This document shows, piece by piece, positions 1-11,100 of a stretch of 64,000 bases of DNA; the stretch's first letter is position 1, and every line of letters begins with the position of its first letter. The stretch covers positions 456,847 through 520,846 of the forward strand of contig CACRSC010000005.1 in the NCBI GenBank assembly GCA_902651635.1. Direction: 5' to 3'. The notes under the pieces are model-generated. The model did no database searches. It was given only the letters and a program-made list of their open reading frames with translations, and was not told where the DNA came from. The position numbers were made by a program, and so were the translations under genes. This DNA is from Mastigamoeba balamuthi (Eukaryota; Evosea; Mastigamoebida; Mastigamoebidae).

Positions 1-480
1 AGGCACCGGGCAAGGCGCACTCCTCTGACACCAAGAGGAGAAAGATATAACAGTGAACCAGTTTCATTCTCAGTCTCACTTAAATCTGTTTTCCCTTTGT
101 TCAGTGTTATTGAAACCTGTTCTTCCATTGGTTTTGTGTTTCTTCTTCATGTTTCTCTTACTTCTTTTGTATATCATTCTTCAATTGCCGGCGATTGAGC
201 AATAAATAACTAAGAGTTATTTTTCGGTTCTTTCTTTCTTGAATGTTGTCAACTTGAATCAGCTCAGTCCACTTTCCCTTCTTCTTTTTTGGTACTCTTC
301 TTTTTTATCCTAAAGCTTTACGATTGCTCTCTCTTTTTTGTTACTTTTTGCTGTTTCCTGATTTTGCTTTTTTCAATTTTTTTAACAGTTTTTAAAATTC
401 GTTTTAACCTCTGTTGTTAGAGATCAAAGACAACAACCTGGATCAAGCAGTAACATTAGTCTATTGACCTGGTACTCTAT
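1..480 (+). repeat. 3' end of a dispersed element, copy A
   Basis: The first 48 bases read as the end of a basic ORF (…AHSSDTKRRKI, then TAA). A long T-rich tail follows, without coding potential. The same arrangement occurs in inverse orientation near the other end of the window, where an ORF ends …SSPESKKKRTT. There the homology continues through the tail, including related stretches near 175-200 and 350-430 and their counterparts at about 63,400 and 63,200. Two homologous 3' ends with the same tail indicate a dispersed multicopy element or gene family. Its 5' part lies outside this window, so its class is unknown. Confidence 0.55.
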
Positions 481-829
481 TCAGGTGATCAGTGAACGAT
501 GAGCCAGCTGCTGGTCTTCTTCTCCCTTGCAGATTTTTTCGACGGGAACTGGCACATGCCAACGGGGGCACTATAGTGCTCCAACACATCCACAGCCACC
601 AACTGGAAGGATGCAGAGAGGAAAGCAAAGCCACGAAAGAACACATAGCACAAGATAACCAGATGAGGCACTGAGCTACAGCGAGTCATCCAACTGAACA
701 CGCTGGCTGACCATCTCATGCAACAAGCTCTTTCCCAGGACAGATGCCACGACCCAGACCACCCACTATAGGGAATAGACCTCGCCATGATTCAGGAACT
801 CTCTACTGAGACTCCCCTGATACCCATGC

Positions 830-1266
830 ACAACTTCCACACAGTATTCAGCATTGCACAGTGACACCGTCTCCACTGATGTGCGACAAAAGAGGCCATG
901 GTGGGCATCACACAGATCCCACTGGTCCTCCTCCACAAAAACACCAGAAAACAGGCCCAGTGCATGGGAGGCCTTTGCTGGCACCAAGCCATCATGGGCA
1001 CATACCACACCCACAAAAACACACATGTCGTGACCCCACAACATGTGGGATGACCTGGCCCCTCGCACCAACTGCACTGGAGTGACCCCCAGTGCCCCTT
1101 CTGTACTGCCAAAGCCGACTCCCTTGCCCACCGCCTATGGGCGTGCCCACAGCAAACCCAATGGCGTACAAAACTCACTGATATCATAGGCATAGCCCCC
1201 TCCAAGCTAGAACAGTGGACACATGCCCACAATACAAAGATGCCACCCCCATGCACTACACACTAG
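830..1266 (+). mobile_element. LINE relic, C-terminal zinc-knuckle region
   Basis: Bases 1075-1266 encode a cysteine/histidine motif of the type found after the reverse transcriptase of many non-LTR retrotransposons: CPFC, eight residues, H, four residues, C (CPFCTAKADSLAHRLWAC), ending at a TAG at 1264-1266. Upstream sequence continues in other frames with in-frame stops, so the copy is decayed. No reverse transcriptase core is recognisable here. The strand is C-rich and G-poor, as is the coding strand of the LINE at 56.4-59.5 kb, so the two could be related. I could not align them. Confidence 0.5.
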
Positions 1267-2553
1267 CATATGGTGCCTGAGTGAAGAACCAACATTCAGA
1301 AAAGCAACAAAATACAGGAGGAATGGGTCACCACCATGCAAGATTGGCTGGAAAATATAAGCCACAAGATAACCAAATGGCACATGAAGCACACAAAAGA
1401 CAAATACCAGGAGATACCCCCAAATCCCCCTTCAACTGCCCGAACATCACCCGCCCAGCCAAGCACCACAAACCCACAGGAAAAACCCACAGACCTTTCA
1501 CAGTCACAGAACCGACTGATAACGACATGCAAGACAATAAGATACCAGTAGCACATGCCCCACCCAAAAAACCCAACCCAGAAATGACTGTTCTTCACAG
1601 CCCCCAAGCTGGACCACCCAGAACCACCCATTCCACAACAGACAGCACAAGGGGTACCAACCCACGCCTTGGCCCACAAACGAAAAGTACCGGACACACC
1701 AGTCCCTGCAGCACCAGATGACACCGTCATTAAAAGAGTAATCAAACACCATCACACCCCTAATGTTGACCACAACCACACAATAATCAGCCTGTTCAAC
1801 AGATACACAAACAAAATGATGAACAAAAACAGGACGTGGTACTGGAACTGGTCTTCCCAGAACCACCCTGGACATACCCTCCCAAGCCCCACAACACGCA
1901 TGCCCCCCCCCCAGACTCACCACCCACCGTAACCCAACCCCCCTCCCCTACCTCATGCCTCCCCCTGGCTCGAAAGAGCTCATCCCTCACTGGTAGCAGA
2001 ACGGGAAACGTAGATATATTTCTATTTCTATTGCAGTTTCTTCGTGAAAAAGAAAACCGAGTCACGACCTGCGGCACGGGGAGTGGCCTCGTAAGAGGGC
2101 TGTGCACACTAACAACATGAAAAGGTTCGCATATCAAGCTGATATAAAAGCATTTTGTTGAGTGCTAAGAGGGGAACATTCTGGGAAATGATGTTCTCTG
2201 TAATGCAGAATGATGTCTGGGATGTGTTCTTGCCCACATAACTGAATAACGGGTGATGGACAACAGGACAGTAGCAGTTTCTCTGGTGGGCCATGCCCTG
2301 AGGTCCGCCCTGATGTCAACGAACCAGTGCACCACGGGCGAACAACACAGCAAACAAGTCAAACACAAAATCAAATTGAATTCTTCACAGCAGTATTAAT
2401 TTGACATGAAGCAGAGATATACGTGAACTGCACTCAATAATCCAACAGTGAAGAGTCTCCCACCTTCTCTTGCCAGTCGCTACTGGTTGAAAAGGCCCCA
2501 CTCCAGTTAAGCACATCTCAGAGATTCTCATAAACCGAAAAGTGAGACTGGAA
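1267..2553. other. Stretch without a supportable gene
   Basis: Bases 1267-1950 are strongly C-rich/G-poor with proline- and threonine-rich open frames on the plus strand. They may be the 3' tail of the LINE relic. Bases 1950-2553 are mixed in composition, with only short ORFs and no motif I recognise. Confidence 0.5.
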
Positions 2554-4626
2554 TCACTCGAGGAGTAGGTACGATGTTAGCCTTCGAGCAGCTCTGAGGG
2601 CGCTTCGAAACAGCTTTGAGCCTGTCGTGCGTAGCAGTCTATTTGCCACCGTGGTCAGTATCTTGACTGCTTCTGCATCTGCCGGCTTCGACACGCCACT
2701 CAAAGAGAAGGCACTTAGCATGTCGGCGATCATCCTCCCCACAGAGAAGAGATCAGAGGCCACGGAGCACCCCTTCTTCCCCTCCTTGATCTCGGGGTCC
2801 ATTGTCTCGTGAGACCAGTTCACGAGGCTTCCGGGGCGCCTGGCATACTCGAGGTCGATCAGCACCCAGCATTCGGCGGCCTCGTCGTAGAGGACGTTGG
2901 GGGCTCGGACGTCGCAGTGGATGTACCCCAGTTTGTGTATCACAGACAGGCCACTCAGCGTGTCACGGGCACAGCGCGCCAGCTCGTGGACGCTGTGGGG
3001 CCTGCGAGTCGGGTGGCAGATCGGTTGCAGCCTGACGCTGAGGAAATTCCTGTCCTTGCTGATGCGCAGAGTGGGCTCGCCCATGGGGTGCACCACGTTG
3101 CACAGGGGTCTGCCGAAGCGAATCGCTCCCGCGGAATGGTGCTCGTTATGCAGAGCATTGTAGAGTTCTTCCACGGCGGCCACGTCGCAGTGTTCCAGCC
3201 CGACTGGCCACGACTTGACGACGTGGTTGTTCTCAAAGCGTATCATCACGTTGTTGGGCCTAAACATGTTCCTGTAGACCCCGTTGCAGATACCGTCGAA
3301 CACACCCTATGAATCATGGGTACAAATGAGGCTGAGATAAGTGGCGGTACGGCAGATAAGAAAAATACAGACCGAAACAGTGAAAGTCGCGAGAACACGA
3401 GTGATGTTGAGAGCGCTCCTGAAGATGCACAGACGGTCACTGACGTTGTTCAGCCTGTACACGCCCGAGATGGGCTTCAGGTCGTCGATGGCGTCCCTCG
3501 TGATGACGAACAGCTGGAAGCGCGAGCTGTCCGAAGCGTAGCAGAAAACGTAGGGGACTGCTCCCATCAGAGACGTCACAAATGGTACCATCTTGCTGAC
3601 GAGCTCGTGCTGCGGTGGAAGATACAGAACAAAGTGTGAGATGCACCTCTGGTCCTTGTGGGTGGGGGGAGGGAGAAGCACACCTTGGCATCCTCGAAGT
3701 TGTTATTCTCCTCTCCCTTGACGACGAGAGCATTGCGCTGCTGCACAAAGAAGCCTGGCCTCAGGCCCACGGACGTGGCCGATGCGTCGTGGGTGCTGCG
3801 GTCGACGTTGAGTCCCAGCTTTCTGGACAGCCTCCGGAAGACACAGCCAAAGACTGCCTCGACGACGGGGATTGCGGTGGCCACAGAGCCCTCCGCAGGG
3901 TCCGTGTAGAGCACCGACGAGGCCAGCATCGTCAGCCTGTCGTCTGCATAGGGCGAGCTCGTTTCGAACAAGGACTGCAGACGTCAGAGGGTGGCCTGGC
4001 AGGTGCGAGCAGCTACGCACGTGGACCAGTGCGCTGACCTCTGCCTCGGGCGGTATGGACCGCAGAGGGAACTTGTGCGGCAGGCCCAGTACGAGGATCT
4101 CGCGCAGCCCCTCTGCCGCCGGGACCTCACTGCCGTCGAGCACGACGCCAAAATCGCGCACGGGAAACGGAACCAGGGCTACGGGGACAAACCCCAGTCA
4201 GTTGGGCTCAAATTCAATTGAAACACCAAGATGGGTAGAAGGGCCATCTACTCATTTTGGTGTTTCAATTGAGACTGCACCTGGGCCGGGCGCACCTCGC
4301 GAGGGGGGCGCCCTGTCGAGGACGCTGACCTTGACGTAGTGGTCCTCGAAGAGCGAGCCGAGCACGTCGAAGAAGTCGGCGCCGAGGCGGGGGCGCTGGG
4401 GCTGCACGTCGCGGACCTCGCGGCCGCCGGCTGCGGTCCTGCAGGCCACGTAGGCGTCCAGGAGGGGGTGCGGCGGCAGGTCGAGCACGAAGGCAGCGTA
4501 GGGGACGCCCAGGGCGGTGAGCGTCTGGCCGATGGCTGTCTTGAGCTGGCTGCCGTCAGAGCCCTCGGCCACGCTCACCGTCACGGGGTCCTCGCTCCCC
4601 GTGTACTGCACCACGACGCAGCGCAT
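2554..4626 (-). CDS. Divergent protein kinase with ubiquitin-like-looking N-terminus (Crinkler-like?)
   Basis: I read five exons: 4626-4296, 4178-4021, 3974-3684, 3654 to about 3366, and 3306-2554 (about 610 residues). Three introns are well placed by frame: 4179-4295 (117 nt), 3975-4020 (46 nt) and 3655-3683 (only 29 nt, not a multiple of three). The last donor is uncertain. The C-terminal exon holds kinase-fold motifs: a catalytic loop HCDVRAPNVL (HxDxxxxN) followed by LIDLEYA in place of DFG, so the metal-binding aspartate is kept. The glycine-rich loop and lysine are not clear. The form HxDxRxPN…LIDLE is known from Crinkler-type kinases. The first exon (MRCVVVQYTGSEDPVTVSV…) resembles a short beta-grasp header. 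That combination suggests a Crinkler-like protein, but this is inference. A membrane or secretion signal is not seen. Confidence 0.6.
4214..4272. repeat. Near-perfect hairpin inside kinase intron 1
   Basis: Two 25-nt arms (4214-4238 and 4248-4272) are inverted and match at 23 of 25 positions, with a 9-nt loop. Each outer end is the palindrome TCAATTGA. The hairpin lies wholly inside the 117-nt first intron of the kinase gene. It looks like a minute inverted-repeat element or an introner-like unit. Confidence 0.75.
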
Positions 4627-4699
4627 CGCCTTGGGATGGGTGGGGTGAGTGGGGGCCGAGGTCCAGGCCAGCGGGGATGTAGCACTCACCATTGGTGGG

Positions 4700-6602
4700 A
4701 AGCAGAGTTAGCCAATTTTGTTTTGGCGCTAAAATCAAACAGGTAGACTGATATCTTCACGTCTTCACGTGCACGTGCCTCGGCACTGGCATCCGTACAA
4801 GACAATGCCACAGATACGACAAGGGTGATACATTTGATGTCTTGGCTCACGGAAAGAAAGACCTGTGTGGATCTGATGTACCAGTAGGCTATTCCCGTCT
4901 ATCGCCATAAAGCCAGAGGACTTCAATGCCATACAATGGCAAACTGTGAATAAGGCCCTAACTTTTGAGCAATATTCAATACAAAAGAGCCAAGAAAAGC
5001 TGTCAAGAAAAACTCGCCTTGCTGCTCAGTTCAAGAAACTGAAGAACAATCTCCACGAAATGGGATACAGACAGTGTTAATTTGTTCTGATTACTCAATA
5101 GTATTAACTACAGAATGGACGAAGTTCTGAAGTTTCAGCACTGGAAAGAGCTTCATACTTACTCTACATACCCTCATGTACATAGAAGGACTTAATAACA
5201 AGTTTTATCCTCAGAAACAGGATGGATGAAGACATATCTTAGAGGTAAACTGGAGAGAATGAAGCTTCATTCTCTATGGGAATTGTGTGTTTGCATGGAC
5301 GAGAAATCAAAGAAGTATTGAGAGAATAGCCGAGTCATTCGTCAGCTAAGAGAAAAGCAGACCAAATTGATAACTGACATAAAGCCATCAGGGTGCCCAG
5401 TTCTACTAGCTGACTTCTATTATCAAGACCACAGAAGGAGGGAAATTCTCAATGAGAACGATGTCCCATACCTGATTCATGAAAAGCCCCCCCATGGTGG
5501 GCCACTGTGTGAACCCCTTCAGGATAAGTGTATAGGTTCTATTCAAATATTTCCTTACATCTTCAGGTCAAAATCAGGAGGAGTGGGCTGCTCTGTGGAA
5601 AGATGAGACAGGAGAGTTGATGATCTTCACACTCATAAGAAAGACTGAAAGATATGGCAATCGAGCTCAATCAGTATGCTCCAAATGACATGAAATTTTC
5701 GAAACTGTTCCCTGATATCATTTCTCAACGTTTCAAATGAGGGTTCCAATAATACCTCATTTGGAATATCGAATTTCACTTCCACTCAAAGGGGCAGAAT
5801 TTGTATCATTATTCATACAATAGAGGGGGACAATTTTTCGACAGTTGAGTAAGATAGAATCACAGAATTTCATATGTCCTCTGCCTGTCTTCTGCTGTTT
5901 TCCACATTGACTCTTGTCTTCTTTCAGCTGTGATGCTTTCTCTTCATGGGCAGTCCTCGGCTGTTGCCTCTCATCTGGCATGCCCTTCATTACTGCCTCA
6001 GCCAATACGGCAGCAAACTGTCTGAACTGGCTGATGTGGCTTCACTCTCTCTTTTCTGCTCTTTTAAATGTTAAGAATGTGAATTGAATAGTGTTCTCAA
6101 TAGCTACATGTACCTGAGGCAGGTATTCCTCTAATACCTTGCTGCTTTGTGTCCACTTCAACGTACTTCATCTGCAGTAACAGACATTTGTGGGCTCTTC
6201 TCATGAACCTGAACAAACAAACCACAATACTCACATGAGGTTTTCTGAGAGGACCATTATTAGTTCTGAGCTATGATCTGTAAGAAAGATATAAATAGAA
6301 ATAGAAAAATCATGAATGATCAGTATTTGTAAACGTGTATCCTATTCTCAAACGAAATTCCATTGATACAGATTCAATGAACTGATCAGGGAGCTTGTTT
6401 TGATGCAGACTGTAGTTTGCCTTTCAAATATCACGTTGAGACCTGAATATTTCGCTCTCACAGGACAATGTAGGAGAGATTCTTTTACCTATCCCTGATA
6501 ATAGATGGATTTATTTCCGAATACTGATTTCTGAGAGATTCTATTCGGATTTTTATTTCTTTTTGGGTCTTTATATTTCTCGATTGCGATAGTTAGTATC
6601 CG
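4700..6602. other. AT-rich stretch, no gene recognised
   Basis: About 1.9 kb of AT-rich DNA with many stops in all frames. A few short translated segments around 5,560-5,650 look once-coding, but I cannot name them. It separates the kinase from the tubulin acetyltransferase and probably holds decayed transposon DNA. Confidence 0.4.
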
Positions 6603-7904
6603 ATGCTGTGCGAAATACCGCGAGCGCTGGCGCCGGCCCTCAGGGACACGGTCACCGTCTGGGACGCGGCCGCGTTCCACCGCCTCACGCGCGCCCAGAT
6701 TGAGCAGCTGTGCGGCATCATCGACGTGCGCCCCCGCCGCCCCCTCGGGAGCCCCACCGCAGCCGCTCACTGACCACCCCTCCCTCCCGACGCCCCCGCA
6801 GACCCTCGGAGAGCGCTCCTGCAAGGCGCGCTGGCCCTGCCCCGCGGCCCCCACCTCACACTAGCGAGCCGCGCAGGCGCAGGGGCTCGGAGCGCCGGTG
6901 ACGAGCTACGCGACGCTCGTGAACAACCCCGACCAGTGCGCAGACCTCCCAGCCGACCCCCCCGTCCGACGCGCCCCGCGCAGGCGCCTGTACCTCTACT
7001 GCGACGGCGGGCGCGTGTGCGGCATCCTCAAGGTGGGCCACAAGCGCCTCTTCATCCGCGTGCGTGGCGGGGCGGGTGTGGGCCCGCTGGAGCGCCCGCC
7101 TGAGCAGGGGGGTGGGGCTATAAATAGCCGCCGGGGGGGACGGGCTACGTGGACATGAACCCCCTCTGCTGCCTCGACATCTACGTCGAGACGGAGCTCC
7201 AGCGCGGCGGCGTCGGCAGGGCCATGTACGAGGCGTTCCTGCGCCGCGAGGGCGTCGAGGCCCACAGGGTCGCCTACGACAAGCCCAGCCCCAAGCTCAT
7301 CGGCTTCCTCCGCAAGGCACGCCAGCCCCCAGCCAGGGGCCCCCAGATCCCGGAATCTGCGCAGGATATCTCGGCCTGGGAGCTCCGGTTATCGTGGGGA
7401 ACAGATATTTTTTACCCTTCCTCGTTTTGTTGATTTTGATGCACCAACACCCGGTGACGCAACGCAACACACACGCAACGCCAGCACTACGGGCTGGTCT
7501 CGTACGTGCCGCAGAACAACAACTTCGTCGTGTTCGACAAGTACTTCGAGAACACGTCGTCGCGCGTCTGCGGCGACGGCGACCACCAGCGGGCGAGCGC
7601 CAGCCCCCAGCGCAGGGGATGCCCGGGCCAGGGCCAGCAGCAGCAGGCGCAGCAGCAGCTGAGCCAGACGCTGGGGGCGCAGCGGTCGCCGGCCATGTCG
7701 CCGCGGTACGCAGCAGCGCGGGCGATGACGCCGACGCTGAGCACGCCCACCAAGCCCCGCGCGGCCTCGAGCGCTGAGGGCGCTGCTGCCGGCCTCAGGA
7801 GCCCCGGGGCCTGGCCCTTCGGCGTCCCCGACTACCCGGTCTCCAGGACGCCCGGCGGTGTGCGATCGCTCTCTGCAATGGCCCTGAGCCCCGTGCGCCA
7901 CTGA
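6603..7904 (+). CDS. ATAT1: Alpha-tubulin N-acetyltransferase (MEC-17/ATAT1 family)
   Basis: Predicted to acetylate lysine 40 of alpha-tubulin inside microtubules, a mark of axonemes and stable microtubules. Five exons join in frame to 312 residues: 6603-6725, 6802-6825, 6877-7059, 7128-7316 and 7485-7904. Family landmarks appear in order: the N-terminal segment (FHRLTRAQIEQLCGIID), AQGLGAPVTSYA, the GILKVGHKRLFI strand, NPLCCLDIYV, the acetyl-CoA loop QRGGVGRAMYEAF, the KPSPKLIGFLRK helix, and HYGLVSYVPQNNNFVVF closing the domain. The C-terminal 110 residues are low-complexity, as in animal homologues. Exon 2 is a 24-nt microexon (TLGERSCK) that restores the family alignment. Introns 2 and 4 start with GC (AAG|GCGCGC and AAG|GCACGC). 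The gene implies that the organism builds flagella. Confidence 0.93.
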
Positions 7905-8018
7905 GAGAGCGGCGGCGGCCCTGGGGGAGCTGCCCTTAGTCTATTGGGCATGTGGTGGGAAGGCTGGGGGTGCGCCGCACGCCGAGGTGTGAAAACGAAG
8001 TTATGGCACTTGTGAAAT

Positions 8019-8090
8019 GGTTCCGTAGTATAAGGGTTAGTATAGGAGACTCTGGATCTCTTGATCTCAGTTCGAATCTGAGCGGGACCA
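8019..8090 (+). tRNA. tRNA-Gln (anticodon CUG)
   Basis: A 72-nt cloverleaf without an intron. The acceptor stem pairs GGTTCCG with CGGGACC. A 4-bp D stem is followed by the anticodon stem GGAGA/TCTCT with loop CTCTGGA, giving anticodon CUG, which reads CAG. The T arm CTCAG-TTCGAAT-CTGAG is perfect and contains the internal B box GTTCGAATC. T-runs at 8093-8097 and 8101-8107 can serve as the Pol III terminator. It lies between two protein genes on the same strand. Confidence 0.93.
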
Positions 8091-8171
8091 AATTTTTCGG
8101 TTTTTTTGATGTATCGGCCCTGATGAGATCCACGAATCTATGGCTGATTCGTATTGTCGCCGGTTCTAAAT

Positions 8172-11100
8172 ATGGCGTACTGCGCTGCGACATTCAGCGG
8201 CGGTCGCGATTTCTTCGACTGCGGGCCCTGCCCCGTCGCCACGTTCACGCAGCTCACCGTCGAGGCGTGGCTGCTGCTCCCCCGCGACCTCCAGGTGCCC
8301 CCGTCATGCACAACAAATCCCCCAGTTCCCGATAATATCTCAACCTCCAGATATTATCTGCGGAATCTTCCAGAAGCTCTCGGGCCACGTCGTCAACTGC
8401 GGCGGGGGCTGGGATGCCAACGGGTTTTCGCTGTTCCTCTACGAGAACAACCTGCGGGTAGAGCTGCAGCGGCCAGGACGCAAGACGGCGCTCGACAACG
8501 CGTGGGAGGCTCCCCGGGGGCGCTGGGCCCACGTGGCGATGACGTGGAACGGCAGCGCCGTCCGCGCCTACGTCAACGGCGTGCAGTGCCCCAAGGCAGA
8601 GCTCTTTGACGGGACGCTGCCCGCCCGGGCGCAGCGCCTCAACGTGGGCCGCAACGAGTCTCAGGTGCGCGCTGCTCAACTGCCCTGTTTGGAAATACGC
8701 GCTGGTGATGCCGTCGTGGTCGGCATACAACTTCTGGCATCGTCTATTCCGGGGGCGGCTGCGTAATGCGGACTCCGTGCCCGGGCATTTTTGAGTGGGC
8801 CTGGAATCAGTTGATTATCATTCCGATGGGACGTTCTTATGCGTCAGTGTCTCCATGTCGCCCGAGTGCTCTCGCTGCTCTTAGTCTCGTGGAGAGTAGC
8901 TCGGATGGCCAGGAGCACCAATCAATTGATTTGGGCTTCTGCCTCTTTCTCTTCTGTGATGTGCGGGCGTGCAGTGCAGTGCGTGTCCTCTGCCTCTCTG
9001 ACTCGTGGACTCGGGCCGCCCCCGTCGCTGCCTGCCAGGGGTACTACCTGCGGGGGTCCGTCCGCGACGTGCGCGTGTGGACGGTGGCCCGCACGCGCGA
9101 GCAGCTGTGCAAGTACGCAGTGCACCTCCCCGACTCTGCCGCCGACTCGACGCTCGTCGTCCGCGTCCTGCTCTCGGGGCCGCCGACCAAGCCCGTCGAC
9201 TTCGAGCCCGAGCGGCTCCTCAGCGCAGCCGAGCCCGAGCCCGGCGTCGCCGTCGCCGTCGCCGACTCGCTGCAGCGCTCGGGGGCCACGGGCTCGCGGG
9301 TCATCGCCGGCCACTTTGAGGGCAGCAACTACGTGGCCGCGGGCCCCTGCCCCCTGGCCGCGTGCACAGCCCTCACTGTCGAGGCCTGGATCAAGCTCGC
9401 CAACGTCCCCGTGCGTCCCCAGTCCCCTGGAAGGCGAGCCTGAGGGCACGCACAGCGTGCGGTCGTCGCTGCTCGAGTGTTTTTGAGTGCTAGAACAAAA
9501 CAGTTGCGCCCTCCGCCGGACTGACTCCCGCACGTGTGTGTGTGCTCCAGGCGTACGCGGGCAATGCGGGCTACACGGTCGTGAGCTGCGCTGGGGCCGC
9601 GGACGAGAGCGGCTTCTCGCTGCTGCTCTACAACAACTGTGCGGATTCGCCAGTGAGCGCCCACTCGCGCAGCGGCTCACGGGCCGCCCCGCAGGCTTCC
9701 GGGTGGAGCTGCAGCAGAGGCCCTGCAGGGCCGCCGTCGTCGACAACGCGGAGATCCCGCGGGTCAAGTGGACGCACGTGGCGCTCGTGTGGAGCGCAGC
9801 CACGCAGGCCGTCCGCGCGTACGTCGACGGGGCCCTGCAGCCCTCCGAGGGCGCCCTGGCCGCCCCGCAGCTCGCGCTCCGCGACGCGGACCTCCGCATC
9901 GGCGCCCACGCGCGCCAGGGGCTCCCGTTCTGCGGCCTCGTGCGCGACGTGCGGCTCTGGGACGTCGCCCGCAGCGCCGAGGAGCTCCGCGCGTGCATGT
10001 ACGTACTGGGCCCCTGGGCCACCGCGACCGCGCGCCCGCTGGCCCGCTACCTGCACGAGGAGGGCAGCGTGCCCGCGGACGCGCGCGTGCAGGTGGTCGC
10101 GGGGCCGCAGGTGCCCCGCGAGGCGCGTGAGGAGCTCGAGCTGGCGCAGCAGCGCGCGCGGAAAGCCGCGGAGGAGCAGCAGGCGCAGGCGCGGCGCGAC
10201 ATCGAGGAGAAGCAGCGCGAGATCGAGCGCACGCGCCGCGAGCTCGAGGAGCGCCAGCGCGAGCTCGAGCGCCGCGAGGCCGAGGAGAAGGAGAGGGTGC
10301 GGGGCGGTGGAGGCGGAGCTGCGGTGCCGGCGACGGCGCGGAGGAACGCGGCAGCCAAGTCGGTGCACTGCGCCGTCGAGTACCGGGGCAGCAAAGTGCG
10401 CCTGGACGTCACCGCCGCCGACGTCGACGAGACGGCCGAGGCCATCTGCCGCAGGGTGGGGGCCACGGGGGCCACGCACGTTGTGGAGGTGTTTGACGAG
10501 GAGCTGGAGGACTGGTTCCTGCTCGACTCGCTCGAGATGCTCGCGCCCAAGAGCCGCGTGCGCGTCCGCCGCAGGGAAGACGCCCCCGAGGGCCCCCGAG
10601 GCCCTAAGGCCGCCCCGAAGGCCGTCGCAGCTGCAGTCCCTCCTCCCACGTCGCAGCAGCAGCAGCTTCAGCAGCAGAGGCCGCTGTCGGGCGGGGGCGG
10701 AGGCAGCGGGCGGGGGACGACCAATAGGAGGCTGTGCGCGCCGGTGGAGGAGCAGCTGGGGCTGCGCGACTACCTGCGGTTCCCCAAGGGCTACAGCCCC
10801 GCCAACAGCTGCGAGGACGAGCTGCGGGCCAACGCCCTCGCGCTCGAGCTCGTCGACATCGACGTCATGCTGCGGGCCATCAAGGACTTTATCGAGGACC
10901 TCAAGTTCGCCGATCCCGTGCGGGCTCCCATCCCAGCACGGGTCTCAGTCGTCGCAATTGATCCGAATAACGGTGGCCTGTCGCTCTCGCCGCAGCCGGA
11001 GATGAAGATCCTCGACGCCAACGAGCTGTTCGCCATCGTGACGTACACGTACGACCTCGGCTACGCTCGGCCGGAAGAGAACCTGTACTACAAGCTCAAC

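Noticed and set aside
8922-10022. Long minus-strand open frame (366 codons)
   Set aside because: Shadow of the LamG-ADP-ribosyltransferase gene, crossing its exons and introns without features of its own.
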